Positions 48,708 through 57,136 of a DNA stretch of 64,000 nucleotides are shown here, one piece after another. This stretch comes from Prauserella cavernicola (GTDB lineage: Bacteria; Actinomycetota; Actinomycetes; Mycobacteriales; Pseudonocardiaceae). The stretch lies in the NCBI RefSeq assembly GCF_016595675.1, contig NZ_JAENJH010000011.1, forward strand, positions 62,001-126,000, given 5' to 3'. Numbering within the stretch: position 1 is the stretch's first letter; each line of letters starts with the position of its first letter. The notes under the pieces are model-generated. The model was not told where the DNA came from and searched no databases. It saw nothing but the letters and a program-made list of their open reading frames with translations. Position numbers and translations under genes: made by a program.

Positions 48708-50810
48708 GTGCCGATCGCGATCACGGATGAACAGCGTTCACTGGCCACCTCGATCCGCGCGTGGGCCGCGGGCGAGCGGGACCCCGAGGGTCTCGCCGGC
48801 ATCGGGCTGGCCGCGATCGCCGTGCCCTGCGAGCTGGGTGGCGCCGGCGCGGGCGTGGCCGATCTGGCGGCGGGTGTCGAGGAGACCGCCGCCGCGCTCG
48901 CCGAGGGACCGCTGTTCGGCAGCCTGCTCGCCGGGCTGGTGCTCGCCCGGTTCCCCGGCTCGCCGGTGGCCAAGGAACTGCTGCCCGCGCTCGCCGAGGG
49001 CACCGTCCGCGCCGCGGTCGCCCTCGCGCCGGGAGAGGCCACCGGCACCAGAAATACCGACGGCGCGCTGGTGGTCTCGGGCCGCACGCCGGTGGTGCCC
49101 GACGCGGCGGAGGCCGACCAGCTGGTGCTCGCCGCCCACGACGGTGCCGACGTCGCGTGGTTCCTCGTCTCCGCCGACCAGGTGTCGGTGACCGAGGTGA
49201 GCGCGTTCGACGAGACCCGGCCGATGGCCACGGTGGAGCTGCGCGACGTCACCGTGGCACCGGAGTCGCAGCTGCCCGGTGCCGAGGTGGGAGATCTCGC
49301 GGCCACACTCGCCGTCGCCGAGGCCGCGGGGGTCGCCGCGTGGTGCGTGCGCACGGCGAGCGAGTACGCCGTCGTGCGCGAGCAGTTCGGGCGCCCCATC
49401 GGCGCGTTCCAGGCCGTCAAGCACCTGTGCGCGGAGATGCTGTGCCGCTCCGAACTGGCCTCGGCACTGGCGTGGGACGCGGCCAGCGCCGCCGACGAGG
49501 ACCCCGGCCAGCACGCGTTCGCCGCCGCGGTGGCGGCCGCGGGCGCGCTCGACGCCGCCGTGGACAACGCCAAGGACTGCATCCAGGTGCTGGGCGGCAT
49601 CGGGTTCACCTGGGAGCACGACGCGCACCGCTACCTGCGCCGCGCGCTGTCGCTGCGCCAGCTGCTCGGCGGTTCCGCCCGCTGGCGACGCCGGGCCGCG
49701 GAGCTGGCGCTCGCGGGCACCCGGCGCGCGCTCGACGTTGACCTCGCCGGGCACGGCGACGATCCCGTCGCCCGCGGGGCCGCGGAGCTGGCCGCCGAAC
49801 TGGCGGGCCAGGACGAGCCTCGGGTGCGCGCGCGGCTGGCCGAGACGGGCTATCTCGTGCCCCACTGGCCGCGCCCGTACGGACTGGACGCGACACCGGT
49901 GCGGCAGCTGCTGATCGACGCCGAACTGCGCGCGGCCGGAGTGCGCAGGCCCGATCTGGTGATCGGAGCGTGGGCGGTCCCGACGATCCTGCGGCACGGG
50001 ACGCCGGAGCAGTGCGAGCGGTTCACCGGAGCGACCCTGCGCGGCGAGCTCACGTGGTGCCAGCTCTTCAGCGAGCCCGGCGCCGGATCCGACCTGGCGT
50101 CGCTGAGCACGCGGGCGACGCGCGCCGAGGGCGGCTGGCTGCTGAGCGGGCAGAAGGTGTGGACCTCACTCGCCCACGAGGCCGACTGGGCGATCTGCCT
50201 CGCCCGCACCGATCCGGACGCGCCCAAGCACAAGGGGATCACGTACTTCCTCGTGGACATGCGCTCGGCGGGCCTCGACATCCGCCCGCTGCGGGAGCTG
50301 ACCGGCGAGACGCGGTTCAACGAGGTGTTCCTCGACGACGTGTTCGTGCCCGACGTCGACGTGGTGGGCGAGGTGAACGACGGCTGGCGGCTGGCCAGAA
50401 CGACGCTCGCCAACGAACGGGTGGCGCTGGGCGGCGGCTCGTCGGTGGGCGAGGCCGTGGAGGAGCTGCTGGACTCGGGATCCGCGCTCGATCCCGAGCG
50501 CCTGGGTGCGCTCGTGGTGGGCGGCTCGGCGGTGTCGGTGCTCGGACTGCGCGACACGGTGCGCCGCCTCGAGGGCGGGCAGCCGGGGCCGGAGTCGAGC
50601 GTGTCGAAGCTGCTGGGCGTGCGGCACCGGCAGGACGTCGCCGAGGCCGCCCTGGACGCGCTGGGGGAGCGGGCGGTCGCGGTCGACGAGTCGACCTCGG
50701 CCGCGCAGCACGAGTTCCTGCTGACCCGGTGTCTGAGCATCGCGGGCGGGACCACGCAGGTGCTGCTCAACGTGGTGGCCGAGCGGCTCTTGGGCCTGCC
50801 CCGCGGCTAG
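48708..50810 (+). CDS. fadE34: Acyl-CoA dehydrogenase FadE34 (ChsE3), fused two-domain
   Basis: 700-residue protein made of two acyl-CoA dehydrogenase-like halves joined near residue 345. It matches M. tuberculosis FadE34/ChsE3 in length and in its position beside kstR. FadE34 dehydrogenates the five-carbon steroid side-chain CoA ester. The N-terminal half retains GAFQAVKHLCAEM and CIQVLGGIGFTWEHDAHRYLRRA; the C-terminal half has LFSEPGAGSDLASL, WLLSGQKVWTSLAHEADW and CLSIAGGTTQVLLN. A KstR box overlaps its -10. The last 4 bp overlap the stop of the convergent lipase gene. Confidence 0.92.
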   Translation: MPIAITDEQRSLATSIRAWAAGERDPEGLAGIGLAAIAVPCELGGAGAGVADLAAGVEETAAALAEGPLFGSLLAGLVLARFPGSPVAKELLPALAEGTVRAAVALAPGEATGTRNTDGALVVSGRTPVVPDAAEADQLVLAAHDGADVAWFLVSADQVSVTEVSAFDETRPMATVELRDVTVAPESQLPGAEVGDLAATLAVAEAAGVAAWCVRTASEYAVVREQFGRPIGAFQAVKHLCAEMLCRSELASALAWDAASAADEDPGQHAFAAAVAAAGALDAAVDNAKDCIQVLGGIGFTWEHDAHRYLRRALSLRQLLGGSARWRRRAAELALAGTRRALDVDLAGHGDDPVARGAAELAAELAGQDEPRVRARLAETGYLVPHWPRPYGLDATPVRQLLIDAELRAAGVRRPDLVIGAWAVPTILRHGTPEQCERFTGATLRGELTWCQLFSEPGAGSDLASLSTRATRAEGGWLLSGQKVWTSLAHEADWAICLARTDPDAPKHKGITYFLVDMRSAGLDIRPLRELTGETRFNEVFLDDVFVPDVDVVGEVNDGWRLARTTLANERVALGGGSSVGEAVEELLDSGSALDPERLGALVVGGSAVSVLGLRDTVRRLEGGQPGPESSVSKLLGVRHRQDVAEAALDALGERAVAVDESTSAAQHEFLLTRCLSIAGGTTQVLLNVVAERLLGLPRG

Positions 50811-52042
50811 CGGGTCTCGGCCAGGTGGTGCAGGTAGGTCCACTCCAGGAAGCGCTCCACGCCGCGCACGACGTGGGCGCTGCGGATGGAGGGGAACAGG
50901 TCGAACGCGTGCTGCGCGCCGGGGATCTCCGCGTAGGCGACCGTGCTGGGGGAGATCTCGCGCAGCCTGTGGACGAACTCGCGCGCCTCGCGCACCGGCA
51001 CGAGCGTGTCGTTCTCGCCGTGGATGACGAAGAACGGCGGTGCCTTGTCGGTGATCCGGTCGAGCGGCGAGGTGGCCACGTAGTCGTCGAGGAACTCGTC
51101 GGGGTCCTTGCCCACCACGAAGCGGGAGAGCAGCCGCCGCCGGGCGGTGCTGGCCGTGGAGCCGCTCGTGGCGGCGAAGTCGTAGACCCCGTAGTGCGGC
51201 ACGCACGCCTGCACGCTCGTGTCGATGTCGGTGAAGCCGGGCTGCAGTCGCGGGTCGTTGGGCGTGAGCGCGAGCAGCGCGGACAGGTGCCCGCCCGCGG
51301 AGCCGCCCGTGGCCACCACGTAGCCGGGGTCGCCGCCGTACTCGGTGATGTGCTCGCGAATCCACGCCAGCGCGCGCTTGGCGGCGACGATATGATCGGG
51401 CCAGTGCGCTCTGGGGGAGAGCGGATAGTTGATCGCGACGCACACCCAGCCGCGCTGGGCCATGTGCAGCATCAGCGGAACGCCCTGCTGGTCCTTGTTG
51501 CCGACCGTCCAGGCTCCGCCGTGCACCTGCAGCAGCACAGGCCTGCCCGACACCGGCTCGCGCGGCCGGTAGACGTCGAGCAGGAACCGCCGCCCGCCCC
51601 GCGCGTAGGCGATGTCGCGGTCGATCCGCACGTCCTTGTTGCGCATGCGGAAGGGCAGCACCAGCCGGCCCCACGGCGTGGCGAGGTCCTGCGGGCTCGG
51701 CGGCCGGTGCAGTCCCTCGTGGTAGCCGGGTCCGAGCACCTCGATCAGCGCCTGCTCGACGGCGCCCTTGGCGCGCCTCGCCGACGCGACCAGCCCGCCC
51801 AGTCCCGCGGCGGACAGCCCCGCCAAAGCGAGGCCGGACTTGTCGGCGCCGCGCACACCGTGCTTGGCGACGTGGGCCGCGGTGTCGGCGGCGGTGAGCG
51901 CGAGCAGGTGCGGGGCCAGCTCCGAGGTGAGCCAGCCCGCGAAGAAGGCGGGAAACGCGGTGCGGCTGCCGCGCAACGGGCGCAGGGCGTTGATCGTGAG
52001 CGCCAGCTGCGCCGCCCGGCGAGTGCGGAACGACGGGTGCAT
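50807..52042 (-). CDS. HSL-family esterase/lipase (LipC-like)
   Basis: 411-residue alpha/beta hydrolase of the hormone-sensitive lipase group. The oxyanion motif HGGAW is at 174-178, the nucleophile elbow GGSAGGH has Ser248, and later Asp and His are expected in HGENDTLVP and AQHAFDLF. A 130-residue N-terminal extension contains two hydrophobic stretches and may associate with membranes, as in actinobacterial LipC-type proteins. It is divergent from a wax-ester synthase/DGAT gene across a 41-bp region; such lipase/synthase pairs occur in mycobacteria. It could mobilise storage esters or release sterol esters. Confidence 0.88.
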   Translation of the reverse strand: MHPSFRTRRAAQLALTINALRPLRGSRTAFPAFFAGWLTSELAPHLLALTAADTAAHVAKHGVRGADKSGLALAGLSAAGLGGLVASARRAKGAVEQALIEVLGPGYHEGLHRPPSPQDLATPWGRLVLPFRMRNKDVRIDRDIAYARGGRRFLLDVYRPREPVSGRPVLLQVHGGAWTVGNKDQQGVPLMLHMAQRGWVCVAINYPLSPRAHWPDHIVAAKRALAWIREHITEYGGDPGYVVATGGSAGGHLSALLALTPNDPRLQPGFTDIDTSVQACVPHYGVYDFAATSGSTASTARRRLLSRFVVGKDPDEFLDDYVATSPLDRITDKAPPFFVIHGENDTLVPVREAREFVHRLREISPSTVAYAEIPGAQHAFDLFPSIRSAHVVRGVERFLEWTYLHHLAETR

Positions 52043-52055
52043 GATCGGAGAGCGT

Positions 52056-52077
52056 ACCGACGTCGGTCGCTTACGCT
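52056..52077 (+). promoter_or_regulatory. Palindrome and -10 between the lipase and DGAT genes
   Basis: ACCGACGTCGGT (52056-52067) is a perfect 12-bp palindrome inside the 41-bp divergent promoter. TACGCT (52072-52077) lies 4 bp further on and 6 nt before GTG 52084, a leaderless-type -10. The palindrome therefore sits between the -35 and -10 zones and could control both genes. Confidence 0.5.
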
Positions 52078-52083
52078 AGGCGA

Positions 52084-53475
52084 GTGGAGCGACTGAGCGG
52101 GCTCGATGCGAGCTTCCTCTACCTGGAAACGTCCTCGCAGCTGTTGCACGTGTGCGGGCTGGTGACGCTGGACCCGTCGACCGTGCCCGGTGGCTACGGC
52201 TTCGACCGGTTGCGCACGCGGCTGGCCGAGCGAGTGGCGCTGCACCCGGCGTTCCGGCGCAGGCTGCACAACCCGGTGCTGAATCTCAACCATCCCGTGT
52301 GGGTGGAGGACGAGGACTTCGACCTCGACCGGCACCTGGTCCGCGACGAGGTTCCCGCGCCCGGTGGCCGGGAGCAGCTCGCCGCCGTGTGCGCGCGGAT
52401 CGCGGGGACGCCGCTGGACCGTTCGCGCCCGCTGTGGGAGATCCATGTCCTCGAAGGACTGTCCGGCGGCGGCGTCGCCGTGTTCGCGAAGATGCACCAC
52501 GCGAGCGTGGACGGCGTCAGCGGAGCGAACCTGCTGACCTTCCTCGCCGGGCTCGAACCCGACTCGCCACCACCCGATCCGGGGACCGGCGATGCGGTGA
52601 ACCCGGCGCCGCCCGGCCCGCTGGCGATACTGCGCACCAGTGCGCTCGACGTCGCGCGCAAGCCGGTGGAGTTCGCGCGCCTGCTGCCGGGGCTGCTCGA
52701 GCTGGTGCCGCGGTGGGTGGGCCGTTCGCTGCAGGGCAAGGGCATGGCCACGCCGTTCACGGCACCGCGCACGTCGTTCAACGCCACGATCACCGCCGAG
52801 CGCGCGGTCGCGTTCGCCACGGTCGGCCTGGACGACGTGAAGGCCGTCAAGAACGCCTTCTCCGTCACGGTCAACGACGCGGTACTGGCGATCTGCGCGG
52901 GCGCGCTGCGCCGGTACCTGCTGGAGCGCGGGGAGCTGCCGGAGGACCCGCTGGTGGCGACCGTGCCGGTGTCGGTGCAGGAACGCAGCGACCGCGAGGA
53001 GGGCAGCAACCGCATCTCGGCGTTCTTCGCTTCCCTGCCCACCCACCTGGCCGATCCGGCGGCGCGGGTGTTCATGCTCGCGGAGAACAACCGGCTCTCG
53101 AAGGAACACCACCACGCCATCGACGCCGACATGCTCCAGGACTGGGCGCAGTTCGCGGCGGCGACGACGTTCGGGCTCGCCGTGCGGGCCTACTCGGCGC
53201 TGCGCCTGGCGGAGAAGCATCCGGTGGTGCACAACTTGGTGATCTCCAACGTGCCCGGCCCGCCGGTGCCGCTGTACCTGCTGGGCGCGAAGGTGACGGG
53301 GCTCTACCCGCTCGGGCCGGTCTTTCACGGCGCGGGCCTCAACATCACGGTGCTCTCGCAGGGCGGTTCCGTGGACATCGGCCTGCTCGCCGCACGAGAA
53401 CTCGTTCCAGATCTGTGGCACCTCGCCGACGCCGTCCCGGACGCGCTCGCGGAACTCCTCGACGCCAGGCCCTGA
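52084..53475 (+). CDS. Wax ester synthase/diacylglycerol acyltransferase (WS/DGAT)
   Basis: 463-residue acyltransferase making triacylglycerol or wax esters from acyl-CoA. The catalytic HHxxxDG motif is HHASVDG at 138-144. The N-terminus ERLSGLDASFLYLET and the later VNDAVLAICAGALRRYL (containing the family's ND motif) and NLVISNVPGP are typical of mycobacterial Tgs proteins. GTG 52084 lies 6 nt after TACGCT and has no ribosome-binding site, so the mRNA is probably leaderless. Located inside the steroid locus next to a lipase, it could store acyl-CoA released during sterol use. No KstR box lies in its promoter. Confidence 0.92.
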   Translation: MERLSGLDASFLYLETSSQLLHVCGLVTLDPSTVPGGYGFDRLRTRLAERVALHPAFRRRLHNPVLNLNHPVWVEDEDFDLDRHLVRDEVPAPGGREQLAAVCARIAGTPLDRSRPLWEIHVLEGLSGGGVAVFAKMHHASVDGVSGANLLTFLAGLEPDSPPPDPGTGDAVNPAPPGPLAILRTSALDVARKPVEFARLLPGLLELVPRWVGRSLQGKGMATPFTAPRTSFNATITAERAVAFATVGLDDVKAVKNAFSVTVNDAVLAICAGALRRYLLERGELPEDPLVATVPVSVQERSDREEGSNRISAFFASLPTHLADPAARVFMLAENNRLSKEHHHAIDADMLQDWAQFAAATTFGLAVRAYSALRLAEKHPVVHNLVISNVPGPPVPLYLLGAKVTGLYPLGPVFHGAGLNITVLSQGGSVDIGLLAARELVPDLWHLADAVPDALAELLDARP

Positions 53476-53513
53476 ATCCCGGGGTTGCCCGGATCGGCTC
53501 CCGTGGTTAAGAC

Positions 53514-53527
53514 TAGAACGTGTTTCA
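53514..53527 (+). promoter_or_regulatory. KstR box upstream of the igr-type operon
   Basis: TAGAACGTGTTTCA (53514-53527) matches TNNAACNNGTTNNA at every fixed position and is close to the complement of the fadE34 box. Possible promoter elements are TTGCCC at 53485-53490 and TAAGAC at 53508-53513 (17-bp spacer), so the box would overlap the start of transcription of the five-gene operon. Confidence 0.88.
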
Positions 53528-53548
53528 GTCTTGGCCGTGAGGAGCAGT

Positions 53549-54622
53549 GTGGACTTCACCCCCGACGAGACGCAGCGGGAGATCGCCGAGCTCACCGCGG
53601 GCGTGCTGGACAAGGCAGGCGACGACGGCGACCGGGCCTGGCGCGGCCTCGCCGAGGCCGGGCTGCTCGCGCTGTCGCTGCCCGCCGAGCTGGGCGGTGA
53701 CGGGCTCGGCGTCGCCGAGGTCGCCGCCGTGCTCACCGAGACCGGCCGGGTCGCCGCGCCGGTACCCGCACTGGCCACGCTCGCGCTCGGCGTGCTGCCG
53801 CTGGGCGCGCTCGGCACGCCGGGCCAGCGCGCGGAACTGCTGCCCGAGGCCGCCGAGTCGGGCGCCGTGCTCACCGCGGCGCTGCACGAGCCCTCCGACC
53901 CGCTGACGATCCGGCCCGCCACCACCGCCGTCGCCGACGACGGCGCGTGGCGGCTCACCGGTACCAAGATCGGTGTCCCGTACGCCGGAGCAGCGCGCCG
54001 CGTGCTCGTGCCCGCGACTCTGCCCGGCGGCACGGGCGTGTTCCTCGTCGACCCGCACGGTGACGGGGTCACGCTCACCGCCACGCCCACCTCGTCGGGC
54101 TCACCCGAGCACACGCTGCGGCTCGACGGCGCCGTCGTCGCCGACACCGACCTGCTCGGCAGCGCCGGCGCGGGCCGGGCGCTGCGGACCCTGCACCGGT
54201 TCGCGCTCGCGGGCACCGCCGCGATCGGAGACGGCGCGCTGGCAGGCGCGCTCGCGCTCACCACGGGCCACCTCGGCACGCGCGAGCAGTTCGGCAGGCC
54301 GCTCGCGACGTTCCAGGCGGTGGCGCAGGAGATCGCCGACGTCTACGTCGCCTCCCGCACCGTGCACCTCGCGGCCACCTCCGCGGTGTGGCGGCTCGGT
54401 GCCGGACTCGACCCCGATGGCGAGCTCGACATCGCCGCCTACTGGCTCGCCGAGCAAGCGCCCCGCGCGCTCGCGGCGTGTCATCACCTGCACGGCGGCG
54501 TCGGACTCGACGTCACCTATCCGCTGCACCGCTACTCCTCGCTCGTCAAGGACCTCGTGCGCGGTCTCGGCGGCGTGGAGTCGCGGCTGGAGCGCGTCGG
54601 CGCGCTCGTGGGAGGTGCGTGA
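53549..54622 (+). CDS. fadE28: Acyl-CoA dehydrogenase FadE28 (ChsE1)
   Basis: 357-residue acyl-CoA dehydrogenase subunit corresponding to FadE28 in the M. tuberculosis igr operon. FadE28 and FadE29 form an alpha2beta2 enzyme that dehydrogenates the propionyl side chain of 3-oxo-4-pregnene-20-carboxyl-CoA-type intermediates. The sequence has VDFTPDETQREIAEL, LGTREQFGRPLATFQAVAQEIADV and CHHLHGGVGLDVTYPLHRY, with a weakly conserved middle domain as expected for the non-catalytic type subunit. GTG 53549 has GAGGAG just upstream; in-frame GTG 53537 and TTG 53531 are alternatives. The stop overlaps the fadE29 start by one base. Confidence 0.9.
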   Translation: MDFTPDETQREIAELTAGVLDKAGDDGDRAWRGLAEAGLLALSLPAELGGDGLGVAEVAAVLTETGRVAAPVPALATLALGVLPLGALGTPGQRAELLPEAAESGAVLTAALHEPSDPLTIRPATTAVADDGAWRLTGTKIGVPYAGAARRVLVPATLPGGTGVFLVDPHGDGVTLTATPTSSGSPEHTLRLDGAVVADTDLLGSAGAGRALRTLHRFALAGTAAIGDGALAGALALTTGHLGTREQFGRPLATFQAVAQEIADVYVASRTVHLAATSAVWRLGAGLDPDGELDIAAYWLAEQAPRALAACHHLHGGVGLDVTYPLHRYSSLVKDLVRGLGGVESRLERVGALVGGA

Positions 54623-55785
54623 TGGACGTCGAGCTCACCGCCGCACAGCGGGAGCTGCGGGCCGAGCTGCGCAGCTACTTCGCCGGGCTGGTCTCGCCGG
54701 AGGAACGCGAGTCGATGCTGCGCGAGCGCCACGGCGCGACCTTCCGCGAGATCGTGCGCCGGATGGGCCGGGACGGCTGGCTCGGCGTCGGCTGGCCCGT
54801 CGAGTACGGCGGCCGCGGCTTCGGCCCCGTCGAGCAGCACCTGTTCGCCGACGAGGCCGCCCGCGCCGACGTGCAGCTGCCGTCGGTGACTCTGCAGACC
54901 GTCGGGCCCACGCTGCAGCAGTTCGGCACCGAGGAGCAGAAGGCGCGGTTCCTGCCGAAGATCCTGGCGGGCGAGGTGCACTTCGCCATCGGCTACACCG
55001 AGCCCGAGGCGGGCACCGACCTGGCCTCGCTGCGCACCACCGCCGTGCGCGACGGCGACGACTACGTGGTCAACGGGCAGAAGATCTTCACCACCGGCGC
55101 GCACGACGCCGACCACATCTGGCTCGCCGTGCGCACCGATCCGGACGCGCCGAAGCACAAGGGCATCTCGATCCTCATCGTGGACACCGCCGACCCTGGC
55201 TTCTCGTGGACGCCGATCATCACGTGCGACGGCGCGCACCACGTCAACGCCACGTACTACTCCGACGTGCGCGTGCCCGCGGCCAACCTGGTGGGCGAGC
55301 CGAACCGGGGCTGGAAGCTCATCACCACTCAGCTCAACCACGAGCGCGTGATGCTCGGGCCGGCCGGGCGCATCGGCGGGCTCTACGACCGCGTCCGCGA
55401 CTGGGCCGCGGCCCGCACGATCCCCGACGGCACCCCGCTGCTGGAGCTGCCGGACGTGCGCAGGGCGCTGGCCGAGACGCTCGCCGTGGTGCGCGTGAAC
55501 GAGCTGCTGAACTGGCAGGTCGCCGTCTCCGACGCGGGATCGGTGGCTGACGCCTCCGCCACCAAGGTGTTCTCCTCCGATCGCCAGCAGCGTGCGAGCA
55601 GGCTGCTGGAGGAGGTCGTCGGCAGGCACGGCGACCCGGCCGAGCCAGCCACCGCCGAGCTGGCGCGGTGGCTGGACGTGCTGGCCAAGCGCAACCTGGT
55701 GCTGACCTTCGGCGGCGGCGTCAACGAGATCCAACGGGAGCTGATCGCCATGTTCGGACTGGGACTGCCGAGGGTGCCGCGATGA
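54622..55785 (+). CDS. fadE29: Acyl-CoA dehydrogenase FadE29 (ChsE2)
   Basis: 387-residue acyl-CoA dehydrogenase, the same length as FadE29 and in the same operon position. It has full flavin and substrate motifs: GYTEPEAGTDLASLRT, YVVNGQKIFTTGAHDADHIW, NATYYSDVRVPAANLVGEPN and NHERVMLGPAGR. With FadE28 it forms the heterotetrameric dehydrogenase for the last side-chain cycle. It ends with FGGGVNEIQRELIAMFGLGLPR. The ATG at 54622 shares its first base with the stop of fadE28, and the stop overlaps the chsH2 start (55782-55785), so the whole operon is coupled. Confidence 0.93.
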   Translation: MDVELTAAQRELRAELRSYFAGLVSPEERESMLRERHGATFREIVRRMGRDGWLGVGWPVEYGGRGFGPVEQHLFADEAARADVQLPSVTLQTVGPTLQQFGTEEQKARFLPKILAGEVHFAIGYTEPEAGTDLASLRTTAVRDGDDYVVNGQKIFTTGAHDADHIWLAVRTDPDAPKHKGISILIVDTADPGFSWTPIITCDGAHHVNATYYSDVRVPAANLVGEPNRGWKLITTQLNHERVMLGPAGRIGGLYDRVRDWAAARTIPDGTPLLELPDVRRALAETLAVVRVNELLNWQVAVSDAGSVADASATKVFSSDRQQRASRLLEEVVGRHGDPAEPATAELARWLDVLAKRNLVLTFGGGVNEIQRELIAMFGLGLPRVPR

Positions 55786-56729
55786 GCGACATCACCGACG
55801 TCACCGACATCACCGACATCACCGCCGCGGCGCGGCGGATCGCCGACAAGGGGCCCTCGCGACGCAGGCTCTCCCGCGACCCGGTGAACCAGGCGATGGT
55901 CAACAACTGGGCGGAGGCACTGGGCGACACCAACCCGGTCTACACCGACCCGGAGTTCGCCGAGCGCTCCGTCCACGGTGGACTCGTCGCGCCGCCCGCG
56001 ATGGCGCAGGTGTGGTCGATGGCTGGCCTGCACGGCGCCCGCGCGACCGACGATCCGCTCGGCGCCATGATCGCGATACTGGACGACGCGGGTTACACGT
56101 CGGTGGTGGCGACCAACTCCGAGCAGACCTACCACCGCTACCTGCGGCCGGGCGAGCACGTGTCGTCCTCCATCGTGCTCGAGGACGTCACCGGCCCCAA
56201 GCGCACCGCGCTGGGCGAGGGCTGGTTCGTCACCACCAGAACCACCTGGTACGTCGGCGACGAGGCCGTGGCCGAGATGCTCTTCCGCATCCTCAAGTTC
56301 AGCCCCGCCGCCCGGCCAGGGACCGTGCCCGACCCCGGCGCCGTGCTGCGGCCGGTGATCAGCCGGGACACGGAGTTCTTCTGGGAGGGCACCCGCAAGG
56401 GCGAGCTGCGCATCCAGCGCTGGGGCGAGACGCTGCGTCACCCGCCGGGCCCGATGCCGCCTGACGGCGATCTCTCCGCCGAACCGGACTACGTCGTGGC
56501 CGCTGGAACCGGCACCGTCTACAGCTACCTGGTGCACCACCACCCGCAGGTGCCGGGCAAGACGTTGCCGTTCGTGGTCGCGCTCGTGGAACTCGACGAG
56601 GGTGTGCGCGTGCTCGGCGAGCTGCTCGACGCGGACCCGGAACAGGTCCACATCGGGCTTCCCGTCGAGGCGGCGTTCCTGCGCGTCGACGACGAGCTGA
56701 CCCTGCCCGCGTGGAAGGTGCGCCCATGA
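55782..56729 (+). CDS. chsH2: MaoC-like hydratase with DUF35 domain (ChsH2)
   Basis: 315-residue protein like Rv3542c. The N-terminal MaoC-like hot-dog contains NNWAEALGDTNPVYTDPEFA and VHGGLVAPPAMAQVWSM; the C-terminal part from about residue 190 is a DUF35/OB domain (FFWEGTRKGELRIQRWGETLRHPPGP, GTVYSYLVHHH), although the usual zinc-ribbon cysteines are absent. ChsH2 pairs with ChsH1 to hydrate the enoyl-CoA side chain, and its DUF35 domain docks the Ltp2 aldolase. The N-terminus carries a short tandem Asp-Ile-Thr/Asp-Val-Thr repeat (residues 3-14) not expected in the family. ATGA overlaps join it to both neighbours. Confidence 0.92.
   Translation: MSDITDVTDITDITAAARRIADKGPSRRRLSRDPVNQAMVNNWAEALGDTNPVYTDPEFAERSVHGGLVAPPAMAQVWSMAGLHGARATDDPLGAMIAILDDAGYTSVVATNSEQTYHRYLRPGEHVSSSIVLEDVTGPKRTALGEGWFVTTRTTWYVGDEAVAEMLFRILKFSPAARPGTVPDPGAVLRPVISRDTEFFWEGTRKGELRIQRWGETLRHPPGPMPPDGDLSAEPDYVVAAGTGTVYSYLVHHHPQVPGKTLPFVVALVELDEGVRVLGELLDADPEQVHIGLPVEAAFLRVDDELTLPAWKVRP
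55788..55823 (+). repeat. 9-nt tandem repeat at the start of chsH2
   Basis: GACATCACC/GACGTCACC units repeat four times at the 5' end of chsH2, encoding DITDVTDITDIT. The units are in frame, so slippage would change only the N-terminal length. Confidence 0.7.
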
Positions 56730-57136
56730 CCGTCACCCCCGGCACCGAACTGCCACCGCTGACCATCGAGGCCACGCCGACGTTCGTGGTGAGCACCGCG
56801 CTGGCCACGCGCGACTTCCAGGACGTGCACCACGACCGCGACGCCGCGGTGGAACGCGGCTCGAAGGACATCTTCCTCAACATCCTCACCGACACCGGCC
56901 TGGTGCAGCGCTTCGTCACCGACTGGGCGGGCCCGGAGGCTCTCGTGCGCTCGATCAGGATCCGGCTCGGCGTGCCCTGCTACGCCTACGACACGCTCAC
57001 CTTCACCGGTCACGTCACCGGCCTCGTCTCCGACGTCGACGGCGACGAGGCCGAGATCGCCGTGACGGCCACCGGCGACCTGGGCGACCACGTCACGGGC
57101 ACGGTGCGGGTGCTGCTGCCGGGCGGCGCGTCGTGA
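56726..57136 (+). CDS. chsH1: MaoC-like enoyl-CoA hydratase subunit (ChsH1)
   Basis: 136-residue single hot-dog MaoC-like protein like Rv3541c. The catalytic hydratase motif is seen in TRDFQDVHHDRDAAVERGSKDIFLNIL, with Asp and His in the D-x4-H arrangement, followed by strands containing RIRLGVPCYAYDTLTFTG. It is the active partner of the ChsH1-ChsH2 heterotetramer that hydrates the side chain after FadE28/29. ATG 56726 overlaps the chsH2 stop, and its own stop overlaps the GTG of ltp2, so the complex subunits and aldolase are made together. Confidence 0.92.
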   Translation: MTVTPGTELPPLTIEATPTFVVSTALATRDFQDVHHDRDAAVERGSKDIFLNILTDTGLVQRFVTDWAGPEALVRSIRIRLGVPCYAYDTLTFTGHVTGLVSDVDGDEAEIAVTATGDLGDHVTGTVRVLLPGGAS

